A stretch of DNA of 64,000 bases, from positions 1 to 64,000 of the forward strand of contig NZ_JAIUHG010000006.1 of NCBI RefSeq assembly GCF_020164955.1, written 5' to 3'. This DNA is from Mesorhizobium sp. CA8. Its GTDB lineage: Bacteria > Pseudomonadota > Alphaproteobacteria > Rhizobiales > Rhizobiaceae. Shown here piece after piece: positions 51,898-61,041 of this stretch (position 1 is its first letter; each line of letters starts with the position of its first letter). The position numbers and the translations under genes are program-made. The notes under the pieces are model-generated. The model was not told the origin of the DNA. It saw only the letters and a list, made by a program, of their open reading frames with translations, and searched no databases.

Positions 51898-54543
51898 CTA
51901 AGCCAGCGTTCGCTCCACAATATCCCGCAGATCAGCCGACAGGTTCTCAACCTTCGCCATGTCGAGCAGTGTCTGCCTCGCTTTGGCCTGCCGTTTAGGC
52001 TCCAGCGAGCGCCAGGACCTGAGCGCCGTCGCCAGCCGCGCCGCCACTTGCGGGTTGCGCTTCTCTACCTCCAGCACCGTCTCGGCGAAGAGGCGGTAGC
52101 CTTCGCCGTCGGCGCGGTGGAAACCGGTCTGGTTGGCGCTGGAGAAGGTGCCGATCAGCGAACGCACCCGGTTGGGGTTGGCGATCGAGAAAGCCGGATG
52201 CCGCATCAGCTCGCGCACCTTCTCGACAGTCTTCGCGCCGGGCACGCCGGCCTGGATCTGGAACCATTTGTCCAGCACCAGCGCGTCGCCGCGATAGCGG
52301 GCCTCAAAGGCGGCCAGCGTCTCTTCGGCCTCGGCCGTGCGTGGGTGGCGATGCGCCAGCACGGCCAGCGCCGCGGCGCGATCGGTCATGTTGGTGGCGG
52401 CGGTGAAGTGCCGCGCGGCGAGGCCCGCGCCACCCGGCTGCAGCGAGAGGTAGTCGAGCAAAGTGTTGCGCAGCGCGCGCCGTCCTGCGCTCGCAGCATC
52501 GGGGCTGAACGGACCCTTGTCGGCAAGCCTGTCATAGAGCGCCGCGAATGCCTCGCGATTAACCTCGCCGATCGTCCGCGCCAGCGCCTCGCGCGCTGCA
52601 AAGATGGCGTCGGGGTCGATGCCCTTGCCGATGTCGCGGGCAATGTCGGCTTCACCGGGCAGCGCCAGCGCCAAGGCCCGGTAGGCCGGCTCAAGCGTCT
52701 CGTCGCCGGCAATCCTGCCGGCCAGCGCGGTCAGCTTTGCCGCCAAGGCCGGCTGCTTGCCGCCGAGGATCTGGCGGAAGGCGGCGATCAGCGCGTCGGT
52801 CAAGAGCGTGTTGAACGCCTGCCAGCGCGAGAAGGCATCGCTGTCATGCGCCGCGAGGAAGAACAGGTCGTCAGGCTTCTGCTGCACCGAAAGCGTGATC
52901 GGCGCCGAGAAGCCGCGGTTGAGCGACACCGAAGGCCGTTCCGAGACGCCCGAAAACCGCACCGTGTGCCGGCGCTTTCGGATATGGATGACGCCGTCAT
53001 CGACAGTTGCGCCCTCCACGGCCGTCCAGGTGACAGGCTTGCCGTTGGCGCCGACCAGGCCGAAGGCTAAAGGAATATGCATCAGCCGCTTGCGGCTTTC
53101 GGACGGCGTCGGCGGCACCGACTGTTCGATCTCCAGTGTGAACTCCTTGGCCGCCGCATTGTGCGTGGAGCTCACAGTCAGGTTCGGCGTGCCGGCCTGG
53201 TGATACCAAAGCGCGAATTGCGCGAGGTCACGGCCCGAGACGTCCTCGAAGACTTTCAAGAAGTCTTCGATCGTCGCGGCCTGGCCGTCATGCCGCTCGA
53301 AATAAAGGTCCATGCCGGCACGGAAGGTCTCCGCGCCGAGGATGGTGCGGATCATGCGCACCACTTCCGAACCCTTTTCGTAGACGGTCGCCGTGTAGAA
53401 GTTGTTGATCTCGCGGTAGCGGCGCGGCCTGACCGGATGCGCCAACGGCCCCTGGTCTTCCGGGAACTGGTGCGCGCGCAGCGTGCGCACCTCGGCAATG
53501 CGCCTTACCGCCCGCGAACGCTGGTCGGCGGAGAATTCGTGGTCGCGGTAAACCGTCAGCCCTTCCTTCAGGCAGAGCTGGAACCAGTCGCGGCAAGTGA
53601 TTCTGTTGCCAGTCCAATTGTGGAAATATTCATGCGCGATGATCGCCTCGATATTGGCGAAGTCGGCATCCGTCGCGGTCTCCTCGTCGGCCAGCACATA
53701 TTTGTCGTTGAAGACGTTGAGGCCCTTGTTCTCCATCGCGCCCATGTTGAAGTCGGACACGGCGACGATGTTGAAGACGTCGAGGTCGTATTCGCGGCCG
53801 AAGGCGTCCTCGTCCCATTTCATCGAGCGTTTCAGCGCGTCCATCGCATAGCCGGCAAGCCGCTCCTTGCCGGGTTCGACATAGATGCCGAGCTCGACCT
53901 CCCGGCCGGACATTGTGGTGAAGCTGCCCGCCACCTTGCCGAGCGCGCCCGCCACCAGCGCGAAAAGATAGGAGGGTTTCGGGAAGGGGTCGTGCCAGAC
54001 CGCGTAGTGCCGGCCGTCGGCGAGCGCGCCGCGTTCGACGGGATTGCCGTTGGAAAGCAAGAGCGGCGCCTCGTTGTGCGGGGCCTCGATGCGCACGGTG
54101 TATACCGACAGGATGTCGGGACGGTCGAGGAAATAGGTGATGCGGCGAAAGCCCTCGGCCTCGCATTGCGTGCAATAGACGTTGTTGGAGCGGTAGAGGC
54201 CCATCAGCGCCTCGTTGCGCGAGGGCGCGATCTCCGTCTCCAGGCGCAGCTCGAAGCGCTGCGCCGCGGGTGGCTTCAGGATCGTCAGCCGGTCCGGCGT
54301 CGCCTCATAGTCGCCGGTCGGAAGCGCACGTCCATCGATGGCAACGCCGAGCAGCGTCAGCCCGTCGCCGTCGAGCACCAGCGGCGCCGAGGCGGCGATG
54401 TCCTCGCGTCGCTCGATGGTGAGCAGCGCGGTGACATGGGTCGCGTCCGGCGACAGGCGGAAGTCCAGGCTGGTTGCGGGGATGAGATAGTCGCTGGGGC
54501 GATAATCTTCGAGCCTGAAGACATGGCCGGTATCGGTGCGCAT
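51898..54543 (-). CDS. pepN: Aminopeptidase N (M1 family)
   Basis: The 881-residue product is a full M1 aminopeptidase. The exopeptidase motif GAMENKG is at ~267. The zinc site HEYFHNWTGNRITC starts at ~304, with the distal Glu in LCLKEGLTVYRD. An Ig-like domain (~440-540) and a helical C-terminal array follow. The IACHEYFHNWTGNR-type context marks the PepN branch used for cytoplasmic peptide turnover. No signal peptide. It lies upstream of the PleC-like gene on the same strand but 175 bases from it. Confidence 0.97.
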   Translation of the reverse strand: MRTDTGHVFRLEDYRPSDYLIPATSLDFRLSPDATHVTALLTIERREDIAASAPLVLDGDGLTLLGVAIDGRALPTGDYEATPDRLTILKPPAAQRFELRLETEIAPSRNEALMGLYRSNNVYCTQCEAEGFRRITYFLDRPDILSVYTVRIEAPHNEAPLLLSNGNPVERGALADGRHYAVWHDPFPKPSYLFALVAGALGKVAGSFTTMSGREVELGIYVEPGKERLAGYAMDALKRSMKWDEDAFGREYDLDVFNIVAVSDFNMGAMENKGLNVFNDKYVLADEETATDADFANIEAIIAHEYFHNWTGNRITCRDWFQLCLKEGLTVYRDHEFSADQRSRAVRRIAEVRTLRAHQFPEDQGPLAHPVRPRRYREINNFYTATVYEKGSEVVRMIRTILGAETFRAGMDLYFERHDGQAATIEDFLKVFEDVSGRDLAQFALWYHQAGTPNLTVSSTHNAAAKEFTLEIEQSVPPTPSESRKRLMHIPLAFGLVGANGKPVTWTAVEGATVDDGVIHIRKRRHTVRFSGVSERPSVSLNRGFSAPITLSVQQKPDDLFFLAAHDSDAFSRWQAFNTLLTDALIAAFRQILGGKQPALAAKLTALAGRIAGDETLEPAYRALALALPGEADIARDIGKGIDPDAIFAAREALARTIGEVNREAFAALYDRLADKGPFSPDAASAGRRALRNTLLDYLSLQPGGAGLAARHFTAATNMTDRAAALAVLAHRHPRTAEAEETLAAFEARYRGDALVLDKWFQIQAGVPGAKTVEKVRELMRHPAFSIANPNRVRSLIGTFSSANQTGFHRADGEGYRLFAETVLEVEKRNPQVAARLATALRSWRSLEPKRQAKARQTLLDMAKVENLSADLRDIVERTLA

Positions 54544-54662
54544 TCCTAGACTTTTCCTGTCGATTTCGGGCGGAAGGCCAGCTTGGCTGGTCCAAGAATT
54601 TTAAGGTGCGCGCTCTTTACACGAAACGGCCACTCGACAAAACTGCGGCATAGGTTGTGTTT

Positions 54663-54710
54663 CGCAATTCCGGACGGAAAACCGTTACACCCTTTTCCTG
54701 GAATTGCTCT
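54663..54710. repeat. Intergenic palindrome, AAAAG-core family (reverse orientation)
   Basis: Arms gcaattcc and ggaattgc, with a core that on the minus strand reads ggaaaagggtgtaacggtttt. It lies in the divergent space between pepN and the EamA transporter gene, within the latter's probable leader. Confidence 0.75.
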
Positions 54711-54756
54711 TGGCCTATTTCGCGGCTTCGTTTTCCGACCCTTCTTCCGAGGCAAT

Positions 54757-55704
54757 ATGACCGTCGATCATGCCGTCGGCCACAACACGCTGCGCGGCAT
54801 CACGCTGAAGATCGTCTCGGTGACGGTTTTCGTCGGCATGCAGACCTGCATCAAGACGGCCGGCGACGTGCCGGCCGGGCAGATCGTCTTCTTCCGCTCT
54901 TTCTTCGCCATCTTCCCGATCATCGCGTTTCTGGCCTTCAAGGGCGAGCTCGCCACCGCGTTCACGACCAGGCGGCCGTTTAACCATATCGCGCGCGGCC
55001 TGGTCGGTGTCGGCGCCATGGGGCTCGGCTTCTTCGCGCTGACCAGGCTGCCGCTCCCCGAGGCGATCACGCTGAACTATGCGCAGCCGCTGCTGGTCGT
55101 GGTGTTCTCCTCGGTTTTCCTCGGCGAGACGATCCGCGTCTATAGCTGGAGCGCGGTCGCGATCGGTCTTGCCGGTGTGCTGATCATCTCCTGGCCGGAA
55201 CTGACGCTGCTCAATTCGGGCGCGGGCCTCGACGACCAGGAGGTGTTGGGCGTCATGGCCGCGCTGATCGCCGCGGCGATCTCGGCGGTCGCCATGCTTC
55301 TGGTGCGCAATCTCGTACAGACGGAGAAGACGGCGACCATCGTGCTGTGGTTCTCCTCGACGGCTTCGGTGCTGTCGCTCTTCACGTTGCCCTTCGGCTG
55401 GCAGGCGTTGACGCCGATGCAGGCTGCGCTGCTCGTCGTCGCGGGCTTCTGCGGCGGGCTCGGCCAGATCCTGATGACGGCGGCCTACCGCCACGCCGAA
55501 GCCTCGGTTGTGGCGCCGTTCGAATATACCTCGATGATCCTCGGCGTCGTCGTCGGCTATTTCGTCTTCGGCGACGTAACCTCGCTCAACACGCTTGCCG
55601 GCGGCGTGATCGTGGTCGCCGCCGGCATCTTCATCATCTGGCGCGAACGGCAGCTCGGCCTGGAGCGCACGCGCACCAGGAAAGCCGCACCGCCGCAGGG
55701 ATAG
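54757..55704 (+). CDS. EamA-family (DMT superfamily) transporter
   Basis: The 315-residue membrane protein has ten predicted helices in two EamA halves (~15-150 and ~165-300). Typical segments are AGQIVFFRSFFAIFPII, LPLPEAITLNYAQPLLVVVFSSVFLGE and ASVVAPFEYTSMILGVVVGYFVFGD. The family exports metabolites such as amino acids and nucleosides; the substrate cannot be told. ATG 54757 follows gaggc; the long upstream frame runs through the repeat element and is not coding. It is followed by a strong hairpin. Confidence 0.9.
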   Translation: MTVDHAVGHNTLRGITLKIVSVTVFVGMQTCIKTAGDVPAGQIVFFRSFFAIFPIIAFLAFKGELATAFTTRRPFNHIARGLVGVGAMGLGFFALTRLPLPEAITLNYAQPLLVVVFSSVFLGETIRVYSWSAVAIGLAGVLIISWPELTLLNSGAGLDDQEVLGVMAALIAAAISAVAMLLVRNLVQTEKTATIVLWFSSTASVLSLFTLPFGWQALTPMQAALLVVAGFCGGLGQILMTAAYRHAEASVVAPFEYTSMILGVVVGYFVFGDVTSLNTLAGGVIVVAAGIFIIWRERQLGLERTRTRKAAPPQG

Positions 55705-55740
55705 TTCCGCTGCGTGAATCTCATGCCCCGAGTTCCTTCA

Positions 55741-55778
55741 CCCCCCTCTGTCCTGATGTCCGGCAGGACAGAGGGGGG
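55741..55778. terminator. 15-bp perfect hairpin between convergent genes
   Basis: CCCCCCTCTGTCCTG (55741-55755) and CAGGACAGAGGGGGG (55764-55778) with loop atgtccgg. It lies between the convergent EamA and MmyB-like genes and would terminate transcription from both sides despite lacking a T-run. The sequence also looks like a repeated intergenic unit I associate with this group. Confidence 0.6.
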
Positions 55779-55806
55779 TGCTGTCCCACGGCCTTCTAAC
55801 TTTGAG

Positions 55807-56616
55807 CTATTGAGAGCTCCGCTCCTTCGCCAGCCGCACCAGCACCGCCCGTGTCTGCTCGTCGGCCGGGAAAAAGGATTCGATCGCCAGCTCCGACAGG
55901 GTGACGTCGAGCGGCGTGCCGAAGACGGTGATGGTGCTGATGAAGGAAAGCACCGCATCGCCATGCGCGAGCTTGAGCGGGTGGACGATGCCGCTTGGCT
56001 CGACCGGCCCCGGCCGGCCGCTCTTCAGCCCGGACGGATAGGTCCGCAATTCGCGCTCCAGCTCGATCAGCACCGGGTCGCCGGTGGCGTCGTTCTGGTG
56101 CTTGAGCCGCTCCAGCAGATGCGCGCGCCATTCCGCCAGGTTGACGATGCGCGGCGCCACGCCGCCCGGATGAAGGCTGAGCCTCAGCACATTGACCGGC
56201 GGCTGGAGCAGGGACGGCTCGGAAATATCGGCAAGGAACGGGGCGATCGCGCCATTGGCGGAAACGAGGTTCCAGTGCCGGTCCACCGCCAGTGCCGGAA
56301 AGGGCTCGTGGCCCTTGAGCACGGTCTCGACCGCGGCCATCGCTGGCGCAAGCGTTCGGTCGGTGAGCGGCTTTTCGCTGAAGCTCGGCGCGAAGCCCGC
56401 GGCGAGCAGGAGCTGGTTGCGCTGTCGCAGCGGGATCGACAGCTGCTCAGCCAGATGCAACACCATATCGCGCGACGGCTGGGCGCGGCCGCTCTCGACG
56501 AAGGAAAGATGCCGCTGCGAGATATCGGCTTCCATGGCGAGGTCGAGCTGGCTCATGCGCCGCCGCATGCGCCACTCGCGGATCAGGCTGCCGGCGGAGG
56601 GTTCGGATGTGGTCAT
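55807..56616 (-). CDS. XRE-type regulator with MmyB-like ligand domain
   Basis: The 269-residue product has an N-terminal helix-turn-helix (LIREWRMRRRMSQLDLAMEADISQRHLSFVESGRAQPSRDMVLHLAEQL) and a C-terminal MmyB/PAS-like ligand domain (PFPALAVDRHWNLVSANGAIAPFL, then SFISTITVFGTPLDVTLSELAIESFFPAD). Such regulators often control an adjacent oxidoreductase gene, but none is adjacent here. ATG 56616 is chosen by family match; there is no clear ribosome-binding site. A TTG at 56652 is a longer option. Confidence 0.9.
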   Translation of the reverse strand: MTTSEPSAGSLIREWRMRRRMSQLDLAMEADISQRHLSFVESGRAQPSRDMVLHLAEQLSIPLRQRNQLLLAAGFAPSFSEKPLTDRTLAPAMAAVETVLKGHEPFPALAVDRHWNLVSANGAIAPFLADISEPSLLQPPVNVLRLSLHPGGVAPRIVNLAEWRAHLLERLKHQNDATGDPVLIELERELRTYPSGLKSGRPGPVEPSGIVHPLKLAHGDAVLSFISTITVFGTPLDVTLSELAIESFFPADEQTRAVLVRLAKERSSQ

Positions 56617-56707
56617 CGGGGGAGGAGTACGGGGGCGAGAGACGTGATTCAATTACTTGGAAGGTTATAGCTCTACCTTAGCCCGCAAGGGGAGAAGGGA
56701 AGGGCGC

Positions 56708-57628
56708 TCACGCCAGCCCCCTCAACTTTGCCTTGACCTCGAGAAAATCCCGCCAGGCCAGCTTCTTGTGCGCAGGCGTTCTGAGCAGATAGGCCGGGTG
56801 CAGCGTCGGCATCGCCGGAATGGCTTTGCCCGATGCAGTCGTGTGCACCCGCCAGTTGCCGCGCAGGCGCAGAATCCCCTCAGTCGTGTTGAGCAGCGTC
56901 TTGGCCGATGGGCCGCCGAGATTGATCAGCACCTTGGGATTGACCAGCTCGATCTGCCTTTCGATGAAGGGCCGGCAGATTTCCGTCTCGTGCGGCGTCG
57001 GCGTGCGGTTGCCCGGAGGCCGCCACGGAATGACGTTGGCGATATAGGCCGAACCACGGTCGAGGCCGATCGCCGCGAGCATCCGGTCGAGAAGCCGGCC
57101 GGAGCGGCCGACAAAGGGCAGGCCTTCGAGGTCCTCGTCGCGGCCCGGCGCCTCGCCGACCAGCATCAGGTCGGCGTTCGGGTTGCCGTCGGCGAAGACC
57201 AGGTTCTTGGCCGTGAATTTGAGATTGCAGCCGTCGAAGGCAGCCATGTGCTGGCGCAGTTCATCCAGCGTCGAAGCGCTTGCCGCGAGTTGCCGGGCCG
57301 CAGCCGCTTGTGCCTCGTCGGGAACGGCCGCGGCCGCCGGCACCCGGGCCGGTGCATCCGGAATATTGGCGGCGTCGAGGCCGGATAAGGGCGCTGGCGG
57401 GTTCTCGACTCGTGCCGGGACCTGCTCGGGTGCCGTTCGGCTTTCGGGCGCGGCTTCGCGGCGCGGCGCGGCTGGCGTCCGCTCGGTAGGCCTGCGTTCG
57501 GCCGACTTCGCCGCTTCGGCAAACCGGTTGATCGGCGCGTCTTCGAGCGCGTCGTCGACGCCGGCGCTGGCATAGAAGGCGAGCAGTTCGGCGATTCCGG
57601 CTGGTGTGCTGGGGGAGGCGGCAGTCAT
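56708..57628 (-). CDS. Uracil-DNA glycosylase, family 4-like, with altered cluster cysteines
   Basis: The 306-residue product has a ~125-residue Ala/Pro/Arg-rich, probably disordered N-terminus, then a UDG fold: NLVFADGNPNADLMLVGEAPGRDEDLEGLPFVGRSGRLLDRML (motif A), VIPWRPPGNRTPTPHETEIC, and LHPAYLLRTPAHK (motif B). Family-4 enzymes excise uracil from DNA and bind a 4Fe-4S cluster through four cysteines. Here the first is replaced (AFDGC) and the third is Trp (PWRPPGN instead of KCRPPGN), so only two remain and a normal cluster is unlikely. The uracil-pocket motifs are intact. Confidence 0.88.
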   Translation of the reverse strand: MTAASPSTPAGIAELLAFYASAGVDDALEDAPINRFAEAAKSAERRPTERTPAAPRREAAPESRTAPEQVPARVENPPAPLSGLDAANIPDAPARVPAAAAVPDEAQAAAARQLAASASTLDELRQHMAAFDGCNLKFTAKNLVFADGNPNADLMLVGEAPGRDEDLEGLPFVGRSGRLLDRMLAAIGLDRGSAYIANVIPWRPPGNRTPTPHETEICRPFIERQIELVNPKVLINLGGPSAKTLLNTTEGILRLRGNWRVHTTASGKAIPAMPTLHPAYLLRTPAHKKLAWRDFLEVKAKLRGLA

Positions 57629-57695
57629 GGCGCCACCATTGTCCGCGCGGCGTCGATTTGCAAGTTGTCAGCTCCGACTTGAATACCGGCGTACT

Positions 57696-58334
57696 TCACC
57701 CAGTGGGTATGCGCGGATCCTGCACGATATAAAACGTCCAGCGCGGCGTGTAGTCGGTGACCAGGAAATCGAAGGTCGCCGTCTTCAGCGGGTCGACCTT
57801 GCCGTTCTTGAACAGCAGCTGGTCGTAAGGTTCGAACTTGCGCTCGAAATCGGCGAAGTTGCTCGACCAGATGTTGTCGGGCGTCTTGTTGCGCTGGTCG
57901 AAGGACAGGCCGTCGCCGAACACGCTTGGCTGGTCGAGGATCTCCTGCAGCTCGAACTGGAACTCCACCCAGGGCAGCGCGCTGTTGTTGAGCACGTCGA
58001 TGCGCATATACATCACGCCGTTGGCGACCTGGCCGGCCTTGCCGAAGGGCTCGATCGGCTTGGTCGCGCGGATGGTCAGCGTCACCGGCGTTGCCGTGTT
58101 GAGCTCTTCCTTGATGATCAGCGGGTCTTCCTTGGTGCCGATGCCGGAGGCGCCGGTGATGCGGAAGCCGCCCAGCTCGTCGGAGAAGGAATAGGCGCCG
58201 GTCGCCCAGACCTTCACCGGATCGGCCTCCGCCGGTAGGGTCAAAAAGAGGAGCGGAAGAACCGCGCGCCAGGCCGCGCCTGGCGTGAAGAGTAAGCGCT
58301 TCGATGGAAAGCCGGCCGGCTCTGGACTGCGCAT
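57696..58334 (-). CDS. Exported protein of unknown function
   Basis: The 212-residue product has a basic N-terminus and a hydrophobic signal (VLPLLFLTLPAEA). The mature beta-rich domain contains VKVWATGAYSFSDELGGFRI, VTLTIRATKPIEPFGKAGQVANGVMYMRIDVLNNSALPWVEFQFELQE and FDFLVTDYTPRWTFYIVQDPR. No cysteines are in the mature part. I do not recognise a named family; conserved aromatic/Gly texture suggests a real, periplasmic or secreted protein. It lies 67 bases upstream of the glycosylase gene on the same strand. The best start is uncertain. Confidence 0.72.
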   Translation of the reverse strand: MRSPEPAGFPSKRLLFTPGAAWRAVLPLLFLTLPAEADPVKVWATGAYSFSDELGGFRITGASGIGTKEDPLIIKEELNTATPVTLTIRATKPIEPFGKAGQVANGVMYMRIDVLNNSALPWVEFQFELQEILDQPSVFGDGLSFDQRNKTPDNIWSSNFADFERKFEPYDQLLFKNGKVDPLKTATFDFLVTDYTPRWTFYIVQDPRIPTG

Positions 58335-58585
58335 GACGCGAAGTATTGCCGATAACCAAGCCGTCGAACAATTAAAAACATGCCCTCGCCGCCTGGCCTG
58401 TCAACCAAGTGGCGCTGGCCTATGCTTGGGCATGGTCTCCGCTGCTGCCTTTTCGTAGGGAAAACCGCGACTTTTTGTCGAAATCGGCATTGTCATGTCA
58501 GCGCCGGTTTCGCGTCGCGAATTGATGCGCTATGCAGCGCATGAGCCAGCACAATGCGAGAATGCGGCAAGCTATAGAGGGGTCG

Positions 58586-60265
58586 ATGAGCGATATCGAA
58601 CGCGAAAGCATGGAATTCGACGTGGTGATCGTCGGCGCTGGTCCCGCCGGCCTTGCCGCCGCGATCCGTCTGAAGCAGCTCAACCCGGACCTCTCCGTCG
58701 TCGTCCTCGAGAAGGGCGGCGAGGTCGGCGCGCATATCCTCTCCGGCGCCGTCGTCGATCCGATCGGCATCGACCGGCTGCTGCCCGGCTGGCGCGATGA
58801 GAGCGATCATCCGTTCAAGACACCGGTGACGGCGGACCATTTCCTGGTGCTTGGCCCTGCCGGTTCGTTTCGCCTGCCGAACGTCCTGATGCCGCCGCTG
58901 ATGAACAATCACGGCAATTACATCGTCTCGCTGGGCAATGTCTGCCGCTGGCTCGCCACCAAGGCGGAGGCGCTGGGCGTCGAGATCTATCCGGGCTTCG
59001 CCGCGGCAAGCCTCGTCTACAACGAGGCCGGCGCCGTCGCCGGCGTCATCACCGGCGACATGGGCGTCGAGAAGGACGGCACGCATGGCCCGGCTTACGC
59101 GCCCGGCATGGCGCTGATGGGCAAATACGTGCTGATCGGCGAAGGCGCCCGCGGCTCCTTGGCCAAGCAGCTCATCGCCAAATACAAACTTTCCGAAGGC
59201 CGCGAACCCGGCAAATATGGCATCGGCCTCAAGGAGCTCTGGCAGGTCAAGCCCGAAAACCACAAGCCGGGTCTCGTGCAGCATTCCTTCGGCTGGCCGC
59301 TCGACATGAAAACCGGCGGCGGCTCTTTCCTCTACCATCTCGAGGACAACCAGGTGGCGGTCGGCTTCGTCGTCCACCTGAACTACAAGAACCCCTATCT
59401 GTCGCCCTTTGAGGAGTTCCAGCGCTTCAAGACCCATCCGGCGATCGCCGGCACTTTCGAGGGCGCCAAGCGCATCGGCTACGGCGCGCGCGCCATCACC
59501 GAGGGCGGCTGGCAATCGGTACCGAAACTGTCCTTCCCCGGCGGCGTGCTGATCGGTTGCGCGGCCGGCTTCGTCAACGTGCCGCGCATCAAGGGCTCGC
59601 ACAACGCGGTGCTGTCCGGCATGCTGGCGGCCGAGCATGTGGCTGGGGCGATCGCCGGCGGCCGCGCCAATGACGAACTTGCGTCTTACGAAGAAGCCTG
59701 GCGCGGCAGCGACATCGGCAAGGATCTGAAGAAGGTGCGCAACGTCAAGCCGCTGTGGTCGCGCTTCGGCACCATTGTCGGCGTCGGCATCGGGGGTCTC
59801 GACATGTGGCTGAACACGCTGTTCGGCTTCTCGCCTTTCGGCACGCTGAAGCACGGCAAGGCCGACTATGCGACGCTCGAGCCGGCATCCAAACATCAGA
59901 AGATCGCCTATCCGAAACCGGACGGCGTCTTGACCTTTGACCGGCTCTCCTCGGTGTTTCTCTCCAACACCAACCATGAGGAAAACGAGCCGGTGCATCT
60001 GATCGTCGGCGACATGGCCCTGCAGCAGCGTTCGGAACACGATGTCTTCGCCGGTCCCTCGACCCGCTACTGCCCGGCAGGCGTTTATGAATGGGTGGAC
60101 AAGGACGGCAACGCCGCCGCCGATCCGTCGGCCAGGGACGTGCGCTTCGTCATCAACGCGCAGAACTGCGTCCACTGCAAGACCTGCGACATCAAGGATC
60201 CGAACCAGAACATCAACTGGGTGCCGCCACAAGGCGGTGAGGGGCCGGTCTACCAGGGCCTGTGA
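58586..60265 (+). CDS. Electron-transfer flavoprotein:ubiquinone oxidoreductase
   Basis: The 559-residue product (ATG 58586 behind agaggggtcg) has an FAD site FDVVIVGAGPAGLAAAIRL, GAVVDPIG, a membrane-surface region PKLSFPGGVLIGCAAGFVNVPRIKGSHNA, and a C-terminal 4Fe-4S ferredoxin-like part with cysteines in YCPAGVYEW and CVHCKTCDIKDPNQNINWVPP. It moves electrons from ETF (fed by acyl-CoA and methylglycine dehydrogenases) to ubiquinone at the inner membrane. The dimethylglycine-dehydrogenase-like gene at 28.9 kb could be an upstream donor in principle. Confidence 0.96.
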   Translation: MSDIERESMEFDVVIVGAGPAGLAAAIRLKQLNPDLSVVVLEKGGEVGAHILSGAVVDPIGIDRLLPGWRDESDHPFKTPVTADHFLVLGPAGSFRLPNVLMPPLMNNHGNYIVSLGNVCRWLATKAEALGVEIYPGFAAASLVYNEAGAVAGVITGDMGVEKDGTHGPAYAPGMALMGKYVLIGEGARGSLAKQLIAKYKLSEGREPGKYGIGLKELWQVKPENHKPGLVQHSFGWPLDMKTGGGSFLYHLEDNQVAVGFVVHLNYKNPYLSPFEEFQRFKTHPAIAGTFEGAKRIGYGARAITEGGWQSVPKLSFPGGVLIGCAAGFVNVPRIKGSHNAVLSGMLAAEHVAGAIAGGRANDELASYEEAWRGSDIGKDLKKVRNVKPLWSRFGTIVGVGIGGLDMWLNTLFGFSPFGTLKHGKADYATLEPASKHQKIAYPKPDGVLTFDRLSSVFLSNTNHEENEPVHLIVGDMALQQRSEHDVFAGPSTRYCPAGVYEWVDKDGNAAADPSARDVRFVINAQNCVHCKTCDIKDPNQNINWVPPQGGEGPVYQGL

Positions 60266-60413
60266 GCCGCTCCGGCCGGGCCGTCTCGGCGCCGCTCCGA
60301 CAAAGCCGGCGAAGGTCGGTTTACGAGGCATGTGAGCCGCGCCTTATCGGCAGAGACCGTTGAAGCCGGGCGCCGAGTGTGGTCTGCTTCGCCTCTAAAA
60401 CAAGGAGGCGGAC

Positions 60414-61010
60414 ATGCGGCGCATCAGCCTGGCGATTTTAGCTGCTGCCGGTGTGCTTTTTTGCGGGACGGCCTCCGCCGGCACCAAGCTGACCGTGCAT
60501 GTGCGCAGCTATGACGTCGCCGGCAGGACCGGTGCTGAACTGATCGAGGCGATGGATGGCCTCGGGCCGCGGCACGGCCATGCCACGCGCGCCATCGCCG
60601 AGACCAGCTATACCGTGCATTGGGATCTCGACGTGAAGCGGGACAACGGCATCTGCCGGCTGCGCCAGGCTAATGGCACGATCGACCTGACCTATACGTT
60701 TCCGCGTCGCACGTCGCCGTCCGGCCCGGTCCTGCGCAGGCGCTGGGACCGTTTCATGGCCGGCGTGCGCCAACATGAGCGCACCCATGGCCGTGTCGCC
60801 AAGCAGATGATGCGGGCGACCGAGACAGCGCTTGCCGGGCTCGAGCGGCAGGACAACTGGTTCTGCACCGGTCTTCGCTGGGACGCCAGGCGCCGCATCG
60901 ACACGATCTATGCCGACTACGAGGCCAGGCAGAATGCCTTCGACGCGCGCGAGCACCGCGACGGCGGCCATGTCGAAAAACTGGTCAATGCTTTGAGGGG
61001 GAAGAACTGA
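60414..61010 (+). CDS. DUF922 family periplasmic protein (putative Zn-protease)
   Basis: The 198-residue product has a signal peptide ending GTASA (~24), then YDVAGRTGAELIEAMDGLGPRHGHATRAIAETSYTVHWDL, and an HERTH motif (H-E-x-x-H) in VRQHERTHGRVAKQMM. DUF922 members are predicted zinc peptidases because of this motif; activity is not proven. Cysteines at GICRL and WFCTGL may pair. A strong aaggaggcgg precedes ATG 60414. It converges with the EEP-family gene. Confidence 0.87.
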   Translation: MRRISLAILAAAGVLFCGTASAGTKLTVHVRSYDVAGRTGAELIEAMDGLGPRHGHATRAIAETSYTVHWDLDVKRDNGICRLRQANGTIDLTYTFPRRTSPSGPVLRRRWDRFMAGVRQHERTHGRVAKQMMRATETALAGLERQDNWFCTGLRWDARRRIDTIYADYEARQNAFDAREHRDGGHVEKLVNALRGKN

Positions 61011-61041
61011 AAACTCCAGCCGGTCGCCTATTAAGCTGACA

